From NCBI GenBank assembly GCA_030272585.1, contig BSYQ01000013.1:1-64000 (forward strand): a stretch of DNA of 64,000 nucleotides, in the 5' to 3' direction. Positions within the stretch are counted from its first letter, which is position 1; each line of letters begins with the position of its first letter. This DNA comes from Bryopsis sp. KO-2023. Its lineage: Eukaryota > Chlorophyta > Ulvophyceae > Bryopsidales > Bryopsidaceae. The position numbers and the translations under genes were made by a program. Below are positions 41,101-55,100 of this stretch, piece after piece. Under the pieces are notes generated by a model. It was not told where the DNA came from and did no database searches. It saw nothing but the letters and a program-made list of their open reading frames with translations.

Positions 41101-44100
41101 CGTTTGAATGCCTCCGTCGAGGGCTTTTGTACTCGTCCATCAAGCACATCCATACCTCCAAATCGAAAATAATCAAGTTGCCCCCGCCGGATTTCCTGAG
41201 ACATCCCTGATCTCGGTACTGATCGGCCCCAATCGTGCTTGATTGGCGAGTTCGGAAGGGATCGCATGTTTTCACGATGGTATGAGGGCAACACGTTTGA
41301 ATGCCTCCGTCGAGGGCTTTTGTACTCGTCCATCAAGCACATCCATACCTCCAAATCGAAAATAATCAAGTTGCCCCCGCCGGATTTCCTGAGACATCCC
41401 TGATCTCGGTACTGATCGGCCCCAATCGTGCTTGATTGGCGAGTTCGGAAGGGATCGCATGTTTTCACGATGGTATGAGGGCAACACGTTTGAATGCCTC
41501 CGTCGAGGGCTTTTGTACTCGTCCATCAAGCACATCCATACCTCCAAATCGAAAATAATCAAGTTGCCCCCGCCGGATTTCCTGAGACATCCCTGATCTC
41601 GGTACTGATCGGCCCCAATCGTGCTTGATTGGCGAGTTCGGAAGGGATCGCATGTTTTCACGATGGTATGAGGGCAACACGTTTGAATGCCTCCGTCGAG
41701 GGCTTTTGTACTCGTCCATCAAGCACATCCATACCTCCAAATCGAAAATAATCAAGTTGCCCCCGCCGGATTTCCTGAGACATCCCTGATCTCGGTACTG
41801 ATCGGCCCCAATCGTGCTTGATTGGCGAGTTCGGAAGGGATCGCATGTTTTCACGATGGTATGAGGGCAACACGTTTGAATGCCTCCGTCGAGGGCTTTT
41901 GTACTCGTCCATCAAGCACATCCATACCTCCAAATCGAAAATAATCAAGTTGCCCCCGCCGGATTTCCTGAGACATCCCTGATCTCGGTACTGATCGGCC
42001 CCAATCGTGCTTGATTGGCGAGTTCGGAAGGGATCGCATGTTTTCACGATGGTATGAGGGCAACACGTTTGAATGCCTCCGTCGAGGGCTTTTGTACTCG
42101 TCCATCAAGCACATCCATACCTCCAAATCGAAAATAATCAAGTTGCCCCCGCCGGATTTCCTGAGACATCCCTGATCTCGGTACTGATCGGCCCCAATCG
42201 TGCTTGATTGGCGAGTTCGGAAGGGATCGCATGTTTTCACGATGGTATGAGGGCAACACGTTTGAATGCCTCCGTCGAGGGCTTTTGTACTCGTCCATCA
42301 AGCACATCCATACCTCCAAATCGAAAATAATCAAGTTGCCCCCGCCGGATTTCCTGAGACATCCCTGATCTCGGTACTGATCGGCCCCAATCGTGCTTGA
42401 TTGGCGAGTTCGGAAGGGATCGCATGTTTTCACGATGGTATGAGGGCAACACGTTTGAATGCCTCCGTCGAGGGCTTTTGTACTCGTCCATCAAGCACAT
42501 CCATACCTCCAAATCGAAAATAATCAAGTTGCCCCCGCCGGATTTCCTGAGACATCCCTGATCTCGGTACTGATCGGCCCCAATCGTGCTTGATTGGCGA
42601 GTTCGGAAGGGATCGCATGTTTTCACGATGGTATGAGGGCAACACGTTTGAATGCCTCCGTCGAGGGCTTTTGTACTCGTCCATCAAGCACATCCATACC
42701 TCCAAATCGAAAATAATCAAGTTGCCCCCGCCGGATTTCCTGAGACATCCCTGATCTCGGTACTGATCGGCCCCAATCGTGCTTGATTGGCGAGTTCGGA
42801 AGGGATCGCATGTTTTCACGATGGTATGAGGGCAACACGTTTGAATGCCTCCGTCGAGGGCTTTTGTACTCGTCCATCAAGCACATCCATACCTCCAAAT
42901 CGAAAATAATCAAGTTGCCCCCGCCGGATTTCCTGAGACATCCCTGATCTCGGTACTGATCGGCCCCAATCGTGCTTGATTGGCGAGTTCGGAAGGGATC
43001 GCATGTTTTCACGATGGTATGAGGGCAACACGTTTGAATGCCTCCGTCGAGGGCTTTTGTACTCGTCCATCAAGCACATCCATACCTCCAAATCGAAAAT
43101 AATCAAGTTGCCCCCGCCGGATTTCCTGAGACATCCCTGATCTCGGTACTGATCGGCCCCAATCGTGCTTGATTGGCGAGTTCGGAAGGGATCGCATGTT
43201 TTCACGATGGTATGAGGGCAACACGTTTGAATGCCTCCGTCGAGGGCTTTTGTACTCGTCCATCAAGCACATCCATACCTCCAAATCGAAAATAATCAAG
43301 TTGCCCCCGCCGGATTTCCTGAGACATCCCTGATCTCGGTACTGATCGGCCCCAATCGTGCTTGATTGGCGAGTTCGGAAGGGATCGCATGTTTTCACGA
43401 TGGTATGAGGGCAACACGTTTGAATGCCTCCGTCGAGGGCTTTTGTACTCGTCCATCAAGCACATCCATACCTCCAAATCGAAAATAATCAAGTTGCCCC
43501 CGCCGGATTTCCTGAGACATCCCTGATCTCGGTACTGATCGGCCCCAATCGTGCTTGATTGGCGAGTTCGGAAGGGATCGCATGTTTTCACGATGGTATG
43601 AGGGCAACACGTTTGAATGCCTCCGTCGAGGGCTTTTGTACTCGTCCATCAAGCACATCCATACCTCCAAATCGAAAATAATCAAGTTGCCCCCGCCGGA
43701 TTTCCTGAGACATCCCTGATCTCGGTACTGATCGGCCCCAATCGTGCTTGATTGGCGAGTTCGGAAGGGATCGCATGTTTTCACGATGGTATGAGGGCAA
43801 CACGTTTGAATGCCTCCGTCGAGGGCTTTTGTACTCGTCCATCAAGCACATCCAACCTCCAAATCGAAAATAATCAAGTTGCCCCCGCCGGATTTCCTGA
43901 GACATCCCTGATCTCGGTACTGATCGGCCCCAATCGTGCTTGATTGGCGAGTTCGGAAGGGATCGCATGTTTTCACGATGGTATGAGGGCAACACGTTTG
44001 AATGCCTCCGTCGAGGGCTTTTGTACTCGTCCATCAAGCACATCCATACCTCCAAATCGAAAATAATCAAGTTGCCCCCGCCGGATTTCCTGAGACATCC

Positions 44101-46102
44101 CTGATCTCGGTACTGATCGGCCCCAATCGTGCTTGATTGGCGAGTTCGGAAGGGATCGCATGTTTTCACGATGGTATGAGGGCAACACGTTTGAATGCCT
44201 CCGTCGAGGGCTTTTGTACTCGTCCATCAAGCACATCCATACCTCCAAATCGAAAATAATCAAGTTGCCCCCGCCGGATTTCCTGAGACATCCCTGATCT
44301 CGGTACTGATCGGCCCCAATCGTGCTTGATTGGCGAGTTCGGAAGGGATCGCATGTTTTCACGATGGTATGAGGGCAACACGTTTGAATGCCTCCGTCGA
44401 GGGCTTTTGTACTCGTCCATCAAGCACATCCATACCTCCAAATCGAAAATAATCAAGTTGCCCCCGCCGGATTTCCTGAGACATCCCTGATCTCGGTACT
44501 GATCGGCCCCAATCGTGCTTGATTGGCGAGTTCGGAAGGGATCGCATGTTTTCACGATGGTATGAGGGCAACACGTTTGAATGCCTCCGTCGAGGGCTTT
44601 TGTACTCGTCCATCAAGCACATCCATACCTCCAAATCGAAAATAATCAAGTTGCCCCCGCCGGATTTCCTGAGACATCCCTGATCTCGGTACTGATCGGC
44701 CCCAATCGTGCTTGATTGGCGAGTTCGGAAGGGATCGCATGTTTTCACGATGGTATGAGGGCAACACGTTTGAATGCCTCCGTCGAGGGCTTTTGTACTC
44801 GTCCATCAAGCACATCCATACCTCCAAATCGAAAATAATCAAGTTGCCCCCGCCGGATTTCCTGAGACATCCCTGATCTCGGTACTGATCGGCCCCAATC
44901 GTGCTTGATTGGCGAGTTCGGAAGGGATCGCATGTTTTCACGATGGTATGAGGGCAACACGTTTGAATGCCTCCGTCGAGGGCTTTTGTACTCGTCCATC
45001 AAGCACATCCATACCTCCAAATCGAAAATAATCAAGTTGCCCCCGCCGGATTTCCTGAGACATCCCTGATCTCGGTACTGATCGGCCCCAATCGTGCTTG
45101 ATTGGCGAGTTCGGAAGGGATCGCATGTTTTCACGATGGTATGAGGGCAACACGTTTGAATGCCTCCGTCGAGGGCTTTTGTACTCGTCCATCAAGCACA
45201 TCCATACCTCCAAATCGAAAATAATCAAGTTGCCCCCGCCGGATTTCCTGAGACATCCCTGATCTCGGTACTGATCGGCCCCAATCGTGCTTGATTGGCG
45301 AGTTCGGAAGGGATCGCATGTTTTCACGATGGTATGAGGGCAACACGTTTGAATGCCTCCGTCGAGGGCTTTTGTACTCGTCCATCAAGCACATCCATAC
45401 CTCCAAATCGAAAATAATCAAGTTGCCCCCGCCGGATTTCCTGAGACATCCCTGATCTCGGTACTGATCGGCCCCAATCGTGCTTGATTGGCGAGTTCGG
45501 AAGGGATCGCATGTTTTCACGATGGTATGAGGGCAACACGTTTGAATGCCTCCGTCGAGGGCTTTTGTACTCGTCCATCAAGCACATCCATACCTCCAAA
45601 TCGAAAATAATCAAGTTGCCCCCGCCGGATTTCCTGAGACATCCCTGATCTCGGTACTGATCGGCCCCAATCGTGCTTGATTGGCGAGTTCGGAAGGGAT
45701 CGCATGTTTTCACGATGGTATGAGGGCAACACGTTTGAATGCCTCCGTCGAGGGCTTTTGTACTCGTCCATCAAGCACATCCATACCTCCAAATCGAAAA
45801 TAATCAAGTTGCCCCCGCCGGATTTCCTGAGACATCCCTGATCTCGGTACTGATCGGCCCCAATCGTGCTTGATTGGCGAGTTCGGAAGGGATCGCATGT
45901 TTTCACGATGGTATGAGGGCAACACGTTTGAATGCCTCCGTCGAGGGCTTTTGTACTCGTCCATCAAGCACATCCATACCTCCAAATCGAAAATAATCAA
46001 GTTGCCCCCGCCGGATTTCCTGAGACATCCCTGATCTCGGTACTGATCGGCCCCAATCGTGCTTGATTGGCGAGTTCGGAAGGGATCGCATGTTTTCACG
46101 AT
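29124..46102 (-). rRNA. homogenised 5S gene block, 88 units
   Basis: Of 88 units, 82 match the consensus. The exceptions start at 33756 (T68 to A), 36458, 39159 and 43788 (T68 deleted), 40123 (T68 to A) and 40509 (T68 deleted plus a changed stem run). Units 29124-33755 are 24 consecutive identical copies, about 4.6 kb. Only one gene in this block is altered. This is the part of the window most likely to consist almost wholly of functional 5S genes. Confidence 0.92.
40597..40713 (-). pseudogene. only altered 5S gene inside the homogenised block
   Basis: The plus strand reads GTTGCCCCCCGGG where consensus has CCCCCGCCGG, together with the T68 deletion. The junction of helix I and helix V is changed and the gene is 117 nt. 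The allele is unique in the window. Confidence 0.6.
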
Positions 46103-49100
46103 GGTATGAGGGCAACACGTTTGAATGCCTCCGTCGAGGGCTTTTGTACTCGTCCATCAAGCACATCCAAACCTCCAAATCGAAAATAATCAAGTTGCCC
46201 CCGCCGGATTTCCTGAGACATCCCTGATCTCGGTACTGATCGGCCCCAATCGTGCTTGATTGGCGAGTTCGGAAGGGATCGCATGTTTTCACGATGGTAT
46301 GAGGGCAACACGTTTGAATGCCTCCGTCGAGGGCTTTTGTACTCGTCCATCAAGCACATCCATACCTCCAAATCGAAAATAATCAAGTTGCCCCCGCCGG
46401 ATTTCCTGAGACATCCCTGATCTCGGTACTGATCGGCCCCAATCGTGCTTGATTGGCGAGTTCGGAAGGGATCGCATGTTTTCACGATGGTATGAGGGCA
46501 ACACGTTTGAATGCCTCCGTCGAGGGCTTTTGTACTCGTCCATCAAGCACATCCATACCTCCAAATCGAAAATAATCAAGTTGCCCCCGCCGGATTTCCT
46601 GAGACATCCCTGATCTCGGTACTGATCGGCCCCAATCGTGCTTGATTGGCGAGTTCGGAAGGGATCGCATGTTTTCACGATGGTATGAGGGCAACACGTT
46701 TGAATGCCTCCGTCGAGGGCTTTTGTACTCGTCCATCAAGCACATCCATACCTCCAAATCGAAAATAATCAAGTTGCCCCGCCGGATTTCCTGAGACATC
46801 CCTGATCTCGGTACTGATCGGCCCCAATCGTGCTTGATTGGCGAGTTCGGAAGGGATCGCATGTTTTCACGATGGTATGAGGGCAACACGTTTGAATGCC
46901 TCCGTCGAGGGCTTTTGTACTCGTCCATCAAGCACATCCATACCTCCAAATCGAAAATAATCAAGTTGCCCCCGCCGGATTTCCTGAGACATCCCTGATC
47001 TCGGTACTGATCGGCCCCAATCGTGCTTGATTGGCGAGTTCGGAAGGGATCGCATGTTTTCACGATGGTATGAGGGCAACACGTTTGAATGCCTCCGTCG
47101 AGGGCTTTTGTACTCGTCCATCAAGCACATCCAAACCTCCAAATCGAAAATAATCAAGTTGCCCCCGCCGGATTTCCTGAGACATCCCTGATCTCGGTAC
47201 TGATCGGCCCCAATCGTGCTTGATTGGCGAGTTCGGAAGGGATCGCATGTTTTCACGATGGTATGAGGGCAACACGTTTGAATGCCTCCGTCGAGGGCTT
47301 TTGTACTCGTCCATCAAGCACATCCATACCTCCAAATCGAAAATAATCAAGTTGCCCCCGCCGGATTTCCTGAGACATCCCTGATCTCGGTACTGATCGG
47401 CCCCAATCGTGCTTGATTGGCGAGTTCGGAAGGGATCGCATGTTTTCACGATGGTATGAGGGCAACACGTTTGAATGCCTCCGTCGAGGGCTTTTGTACT
47501 CGTCCATCAAGCACATCCATACCTCCAAATCGAAAATAATCAAGTTGCCCCCGCCGGATTTCCTGAGACATCCCTGATCTCGGTACTGATCGGCCCCAAT
47601 CGTGCTTGATTGGCGAGTTCGGAAGGGATCGCATGTTTTCACGATGGTATGAGGGCAACACGTTTGAATGCCTCCGTCGAGGGCTTTTGTACTCGTCCAT
47701 CAAGCACATCCATACCTCCAAATCGAAAATAATCAAGTTGCCCCCGCCGGATTTCCTGAGACATCCCTGATCTCGGTACTGATCGGCCCCAATCGTGCTT
47801 GATTGGCGAGTTCGGAAGGGATCGCATGTTTTCACGATGGTATGAGGGCAACACGTTTGAATGCCTCCGTCGAGGGCTTTTGTACTCGTCCATCAAGCAC
47901 ATCCAAACCTCCAAATCGAAAATAATCAAGTTGCCCCCGCCGGATTTCCTGAGACATCCCTGATCTCGGTACTGATCGGCCCCAATCGTGCTTGATTGGC
48001 GAGTTCGGAAGGGATCGCATGTTTTCACGATGGTATGAGGGCAACACGTTTGAATGCCTCCGTCGAGGGCTTTTGTACTCGTCCATCAAGCACATCCATA
48101 CCTCCAAATCGAAAATAATCAAGTTGCCCCCGCCGGATTTCCTGAGACATCCCTGATCTCGGTACTGATCGGCCCCAATCGTGCTTGATTGGCGAGTTCG
48201 GAAGGGATCGCATGTTTTCACGATGGTATGAGGGCAACACGTTTGAATGCCTCCGTCGAGGGCTTTTGTACTCGTCCATCAAGCACATCCATACCTCCAA
48301 ATCGAAAATAATCAAGTTGCCCCCGCCGGATTTCCTGAGACATCCCTGATCTCGGTACTGATCGGCCCCAATCGTGCTTGATTGGCGAGTTCGGAAGGGA
48401 TCGCATGTTTTCACGATGGTATGAGGGCAACACGTTTGAATGCCTCCGTCGAGGGCTTTTGTACTCGTCCATCAAGCACATCCATACCTCCAAATCGAAA
48501 ATAATCAAGTTGCCCCCGCCGGATTTCCTGAGACATCCCTGATCTCGGTACTGATCGGCCCCAATCGTGCTTGATTGGCGAGTTCGGAAGGGATCGCATG
48601 TTTTCACGATGGTATGAGGGCAACACGTTTGAATGCCTCCGTCGAGGGCTTTTGTACTCGTCCATCAAGCACATCCATACCTCCAAATCGAAAATAATCA
48701 AGTTGCCCCCGCCGGATTTCCTGAGACATCCCTGATCTCGGTACTGATCGGCCCCAATCGTGCTTGATTGGCGAGTTCGGAAGGGATCGCATGTTTTCAC
48801 GATGGTATGAGGGCAACACGTTTGAATGCCTCCGTCGAGGGCTTTTGTACTCGTCCATCAAGCACATCCAAACCTCCAAATCGAAAATAATCAAGTTGCC
48901 CCCCCGGATTTCCTGAGACATCCCTGATCTCGGTACTGATCGGCCCCAATCGTGCTTGATTGGCGAGTTCGGAAGGGATCGCATGTTTTCACGATGGTAT
49001 GAGGGCAACACGTTTGAATGCCTCCGTCGAGGGCTTTTGTACTCGTCCATCAAGCACATCCAAACCTCCAAATCGAAAATAATCAAGTTGCCCCCGCCGG

Positions 49101-52100
49101 ATTTCCTGAGACATCCCTGATCTCGGTACTGATCGGCCCCAATCGTGCTTGATTGGCGAGTTCGGAAGGGATCGCATGTTTTCACGATGGTATGAGGGCA
49201 ACACGTTTGAATGCCTCCGTCGAGGGCTTTTGTACTCGTCCATCAAGCACATCCAAACCTCCAAATCGAAAATAATCAAGTTGCCCCCCCGGATTTCCTG
49301 AGACATCCCTGATCTCGGTACTGATCGGCCCCAATCGTGCTTGATTGGCGAGTTCGGAAGGGATCGCATGTTTTCACGATGGTATGAGGGCAACACGTTT
49401 GAATGCCTCCGTCGAGGGCTTTTGTACTCGTCCATCAAGCACATCCATACCTCCAAATCGAAAATAATCAAGTTGCCCCCGCCGGATTTCCTGAGACATC
49501 CCTGATCTCGGTACTGATCGGCCCCAATCGTGCTTGATTGGCGAGTTCGGAAGGGATCGCATGTTTTCACGATGGTATGAGGGCAACACGTTTGAATGCC
49601 TCCGTCGAGGGCTTTTGTACTCGTCCATCAAGCACATCCATACCTCCAAATCGAAAATAATCAAGTTGCCCCCGCCGGATTTCCTGAGACATCCCTGATC
49701 TCGGTACTGATCGGCCCCAATCGTGCTTGATTGGCGAGTTCGGAAGGGATCGCATGTTTTCACGATGGTATGAGGGCAACACGTTTGAATGCCTCCGTCG
49801 AGGGCTTTTGTACTCGTCCATCAAGCACATCCATACCTCCAAATCGAAAATAATCAAGTTGCCCCCGCCGGATTTCCTGAGACATCCCTGATCTCGGTAC
49901 TGATCGGCCCCAATCGTGCTTGATTGGCGAGTTCGGAAGGGATCGCATGTTTTCACGATGGTATGAGGGCAACACGTTTGAATGCCTCCGTCGAGGGCTT
50001 TTGTACTCGTCCATCAAGCACATCCAAACCTCCAAATCGAAAATAATCAAGTTGCCCCCGCCGGATTTCCTGAGACATCCCTGATCTCGGTACTGATCGG
50101 CCCCAATCGTGCTTGATTGGCGAGTTCGGAAGGGATCGCATGTTTTCACGATGGTATGAGGGCAACACGTTTGAATGCCTCCGTCGAGGGCTTTTGTACT
50201 CGTCCATCAAGCACATCCTTACCTCCAAATCGAAAATAATCAAGTTGCCCCCGCCGGATTTCTGAGACATCCCTGATCTCGGTACTGATCGGCCCCAATC
50301 GTGCTTGATTGGCGAGTTCGGAAGGGATCGCATGTTTTCACGATGGTATGAGGGCAACACGTTTGAATGCCTCCGTCGAGGGCTTTTGTACTCGTCCATC
50401 AAGCACATCCATACCTCCAAATCGAAAATAATCAAGTTGCCCCCGCCGGATTTCCTGAGACATCCCTGATCTCGGTACTGATCGGCCCCAATCGTGCTTG
50501 ATTGGCGAGTTCGGAAGGGATCGCATGTTTTCACGATGGTATGAGGGCAACACGTTTGAATGCCTCCGTCGAGGGCTTTTGTACTCGTCCATCAAGCACA
50601 TCCATACCTCCAAATCGAAAATAATCAAGTTGCCCCCGCCGGATTTCCTGAGACATCCCTGATCTCGGTACTGATCGGCCCCAATCGTGCTTGATTGGCG
50701 AGTTCGGAAGGGATCGCATGTTTTCACGATGGTATGAGGGCAACACGTTTGAATGCCTCCGTCGAGGGCTTTTGTACTCGTCCATCAAGCACATCCATAC
50801 CTCCAAATCGAAAATAATCAAGTTGCCCCCGCCGGATTTCCTGAGACATCCCTGATCTCGGTACTGATCGGCCCCAATCGTGCTTGATTGGCGAGTTCGG
50901 AAGGGATCGCATGTTTTCACGATGGTATGAGGGCAACACGTTTGAATGCCTCCGTCGAGGGCTTTTGTACTCGTCCATCAAGCACATCCAAACCTCCAAA
51001 TCGAAAATAATCAAGTTGCCCCCGCCGGATTTCCTGAGACATCCCTGATCTCGGTACTGATCGGCCCCAATCGTGCTTGATTGGCGAGTTCGGAAGGGAT
51101 CGCATGTTTTCACGATGGTATGAGGGCAACACGTTTGAATGCCTCCGTCGAGGGCTTTTGTACTCGTCCATCAAGCACATCCATACCTCCAAATCGAAAA
51201 TAATCAAGTTGCCCCCGCCGGATTTCCTGAGACATCCCTGATCTCGGTACTGATCGGCCCCAATCGTGCTTGATTGGCGAGTTCGGAAGGGATCGCATGT
51301 TTTCACGATGGTATGAGGGCAACACGTTTGAATGCCTCCGTCGAGGGCTTTTGTACTCGTCCATCAAGCACATCCATACCTCCAAATCGAAAATAATCAA
51401 GTTGCCCCCGCCGGATTTCCTGAGACATCCCTGATCTCGGTACTGATCGGCCCCAATCGTGCTTGATTGGCGAGTTCGGAAGGGATCGCATGTTTTCACG
51501 ATGGTATGAGGGCAACACGTTTGAATGCCTCCGTCGAGGGCTTTTGTACTCGTCCATCAAGCACATCCAACCTCCAAATCGAAAATAATCAAGTTGCCCC
51601 CGCCGGATTTCCTGAGACATCCCTGATCTCGGTACTGATCGGCCCCAATCGTGCTTGATTGGCGAGTTCGGAAGGGATCGCATGTTTTCACGATGGTATG
51701 AGGGCAACACGTTTGAATGCCTCCGTCGAGGGCTTTTGTACTCGTCCATCAAGCACATCCAACCTCCAAATCGAAAATAATCAAGTTGCCCCCGCCGGAT
51801 TTCCTGAGACATCCCTGATCTCGGTACTGATCGGCCCCAATCGTGCTTGATTGGCGAGTTCGGAAGGGATCGCATGTTTTCACGATGGTATGAGGGCAAC
51901 ACGTTTGAATGCCTCCGTCGAGGGCTTTTGTACTCGTCCATCAAGCACATCCATACCTCCAAATCGAAAATAATCAAGTTGCCCCCGCCGGATTTCCTGA
52001 GACATCCCTGATCTCGGTACTGATCGGCCCCAATCGTGCTTGATTGGCGAGTTCGGAAGGGATCGCATGTTTTCACGATGGTATGAGGGCAACACGTTTG

Positions 52101-55100
52101 AATGCCTCCGTCGAGGGCTTTTGTACTCGTCCATCAAGCACATCCATACCTCCAAATCGAAAATAATCAAGTTGCCCCCGCCGGATTTCCTGAGACATCC
52201 CTGATCTCGGTACTGATCGGCCCCAATCGTGCTTGATTGGCGAGTTCGGAAGGGATCGCATGTTTTCACGATGGTATGAGGGCAACACGTTTGAATGCCT
52301 CCGTCGAGGGCTTTTGTACTCGTCCATCAAGCACATCCATACCTCCAAATCGAAAATAATCAAGTTGCCCCCGCCGGATTTCCTGAGACATCCCTGATCT
52401 CGGTACTGATCGGCCCCAATCGTGCTTGATTGGCGAGTTCGGAAGGGATCGCATGTTTTCACGATGGTATGAGGGCAACACGTTTGAATGCCTCCGTCGA
52501 GGGCTTTTGTACTCGTCCATCAAGCACATCCAAACCTCCAAATCGAAAATAATCAAGTTGCCCCCGCCGGATTTCCTGAGACATCCCTGATCTCGGTACT
52601 GATCGGCCCCAATCGTGCTTGATTGGCGAGTTCGGAAGGGATCGCATGTTTTCACGATGGTATGAGGGCAACACGTTTGAATGCCTCCGTCGAGGGCTTT
52701 TGTACTCGTCCATCAAGCACATCCACACCTCCAAATCGAAAATAATCAAGTTGCCCCCGCCGGATTTCCTGAGACATCCCTGATCTCGGTACTGATCGGC
52801 CCCAATCGTGCTTGATTGGCGAGTTCGGAAGGGATCGCATGTTTTCACGATGGTATGAGGGCAACACGTTTGAATGCCTCCGTCGAGGGCTTTTGTACTC
52901 GTCCATCAAGCACATCCATACCTCCAAATCGAAAATAATCAAGTTGCCCCCGCCGGATTTCCTGAGACATCCCTGATCTCGGTACTGATCGGCCCCAATC
53001 GTGCTTGATTGGCGAGTTCGGAAGGGATCGCATGTTTTCACGATGGTATGAGGGCAACACGTTTGAATGCCTCCGTCGAGGGCTTTTGTACTCGTCCATC
53101 AAGCACATCCATACCTCCAAATCGAAAATAATCAAGTTGCCCCCGCCGGATTTCCTGAGACATCCCTGATCTCGGTACTGATCGGCCCCAATCGTGCTTG
53201 ATTGGCGAGTTCGGAAGGGATCGCATGTTTTCACGATGGTATGAGGGCAACACGTTTGAATGCCTCCGTCGAGGGCTTTTGTACTCGTCCATCAAGCACA
53301 TCCATACCTCCAAATCGAAAATAATCAAGTTGCCCCCGCCGGATTTCCTGAGACATCCCTGATCTCGGTACTGATCGGCCCCAATCGTGCTTGATTGGCG
53401 AGTTCGGAAGGGATCGCATGTTTTCACGATGGTATGAGGGCAACACGTTTGAATGCCTCCGTCGAGGGCTTTTGTACTCGTCCATCAAGCACATCCAAAC
53501 CTCCAAATCGAAAATAATCAAGTTGCCCCCCGGATTTCCTGAGACATCCCTGATCTCGGTACTGATCGGCCCCAATCGTGCTTGATTGGCGAGTTCGGAA
53601 GGGATCGCATGTTTTCACGATGGTATGAGGGCAACACGTTTGAATGCCTCCGTCGAGGGCTTTTGTACTCGTCCATCAAGCACATCCATACCTCCAAATC
53701 GAAAATAATCAAGTTGCCCCCGCCGGATTTCCTGAGACATCCCTGATCTCGGTACTGATCGGCCCCAATCGTGCTTGATTGGCGAGTTCGGAAGGGATCG
53801 CATGTTTTCACGATGGTATGAGGGCAACACGTTTGAATGCCTCCGTCGAGGGCTTTTGTACTCGTCCATCAAGCACATCCAAACCTCCAAATCGAAAATA
53901 ATCAAGTTGCCCCCGCCGGATTTCCTGAGACATCCCTGATCTCGGTACTGATCGGCCCCAATCGTGCTTGATTGGCGAGTTCGGAAGGGATCGCATGTTT
54001 TCACGATGGTATGAGGGCAACACGTTTGAATGCCTCCGTCGAGGGCTTTTGTACTCGTCCATCAAGCACATCCATACCTCCAAATCGAAAATAATCAAGT
54101 TGCCCCCGCCGGATTTCCTGAGACATCCCTGATCTCGGTACTGATCGGCCCCAATCGTGCTTGATTGGCGAGTTCGGAAGGGATCGCATGTTTTCACGAT
54201 GGTATGAGGGCAACACGTTTGAATGCCTCCGTCGAGGGCTTTTGTACTCGTCCATCAAGCACATCCATACCTCCAAATCGAAAATAATCAAGTTGCCCCG
54301 CCGGATTTCCTGAGACATCCCTGATCTCGGTACTGATCGGCCCCAATCGTGCTTGATTGGCGAGTTCGGAAGGGATCGCATGTTTTCACGATGGTATGAG
54401 GGCAACACGTTTGAATGCCTCCGTCGAGGGCTTTTGTACTCGTCCATCAAGCACATCCAACCTCCAAATCGAAAATAATCAAGTTGCCCCCGCCGGATTT
54501 CCTGAGACATCCCTGATCTCGGTACTGATCGGCCCCAATCGTGCTTGATTGGCGAGTTCGGAAGGGATCGCATGTTTTCACGATGGTATGAGGGCAACAC
54601 GTTTGAATGCCTCCGTCGAGGGCTTTTGTACTCGTCCATCAAGCACATCCATACCTCCAAATCGAAAATAATCAAGTTGCCCCCGCCGGATTTCCTGAGA
54701 CATCCCTGATCTCGGTACTGATCGGCCCCAATCGTGCTTGATTGGCGAGTTCGGAAGGGATCGCATGTTTTCACGATGGTATGAGGGCAACACGTTTGAA
54801 TGCCTCCGTCGAGGGCTTTTGTACTCGTCCATCAAGCACATCCATACCTCCAAATCGAAAATAATCAAGTTGCCCCCGCCGGATTTCCTGAGACATCCCT
54901 GATCTCGGTACTGATCGGCCCCAATCGTGCTTGATTGGCGAGTTCGGAAGGGATCGCATGTTTTCACGATGGTATGAGGGCAACACGTTTGAATGCCTCC
55001 GTCGAGGGCTTTTGTACTCGTCCATCAAGCACATCCATACCTCCAAATCGAAAATAATCAAGTTGCCCCCGCCGGATTTCCTGAGACATCCCTGATCTCG

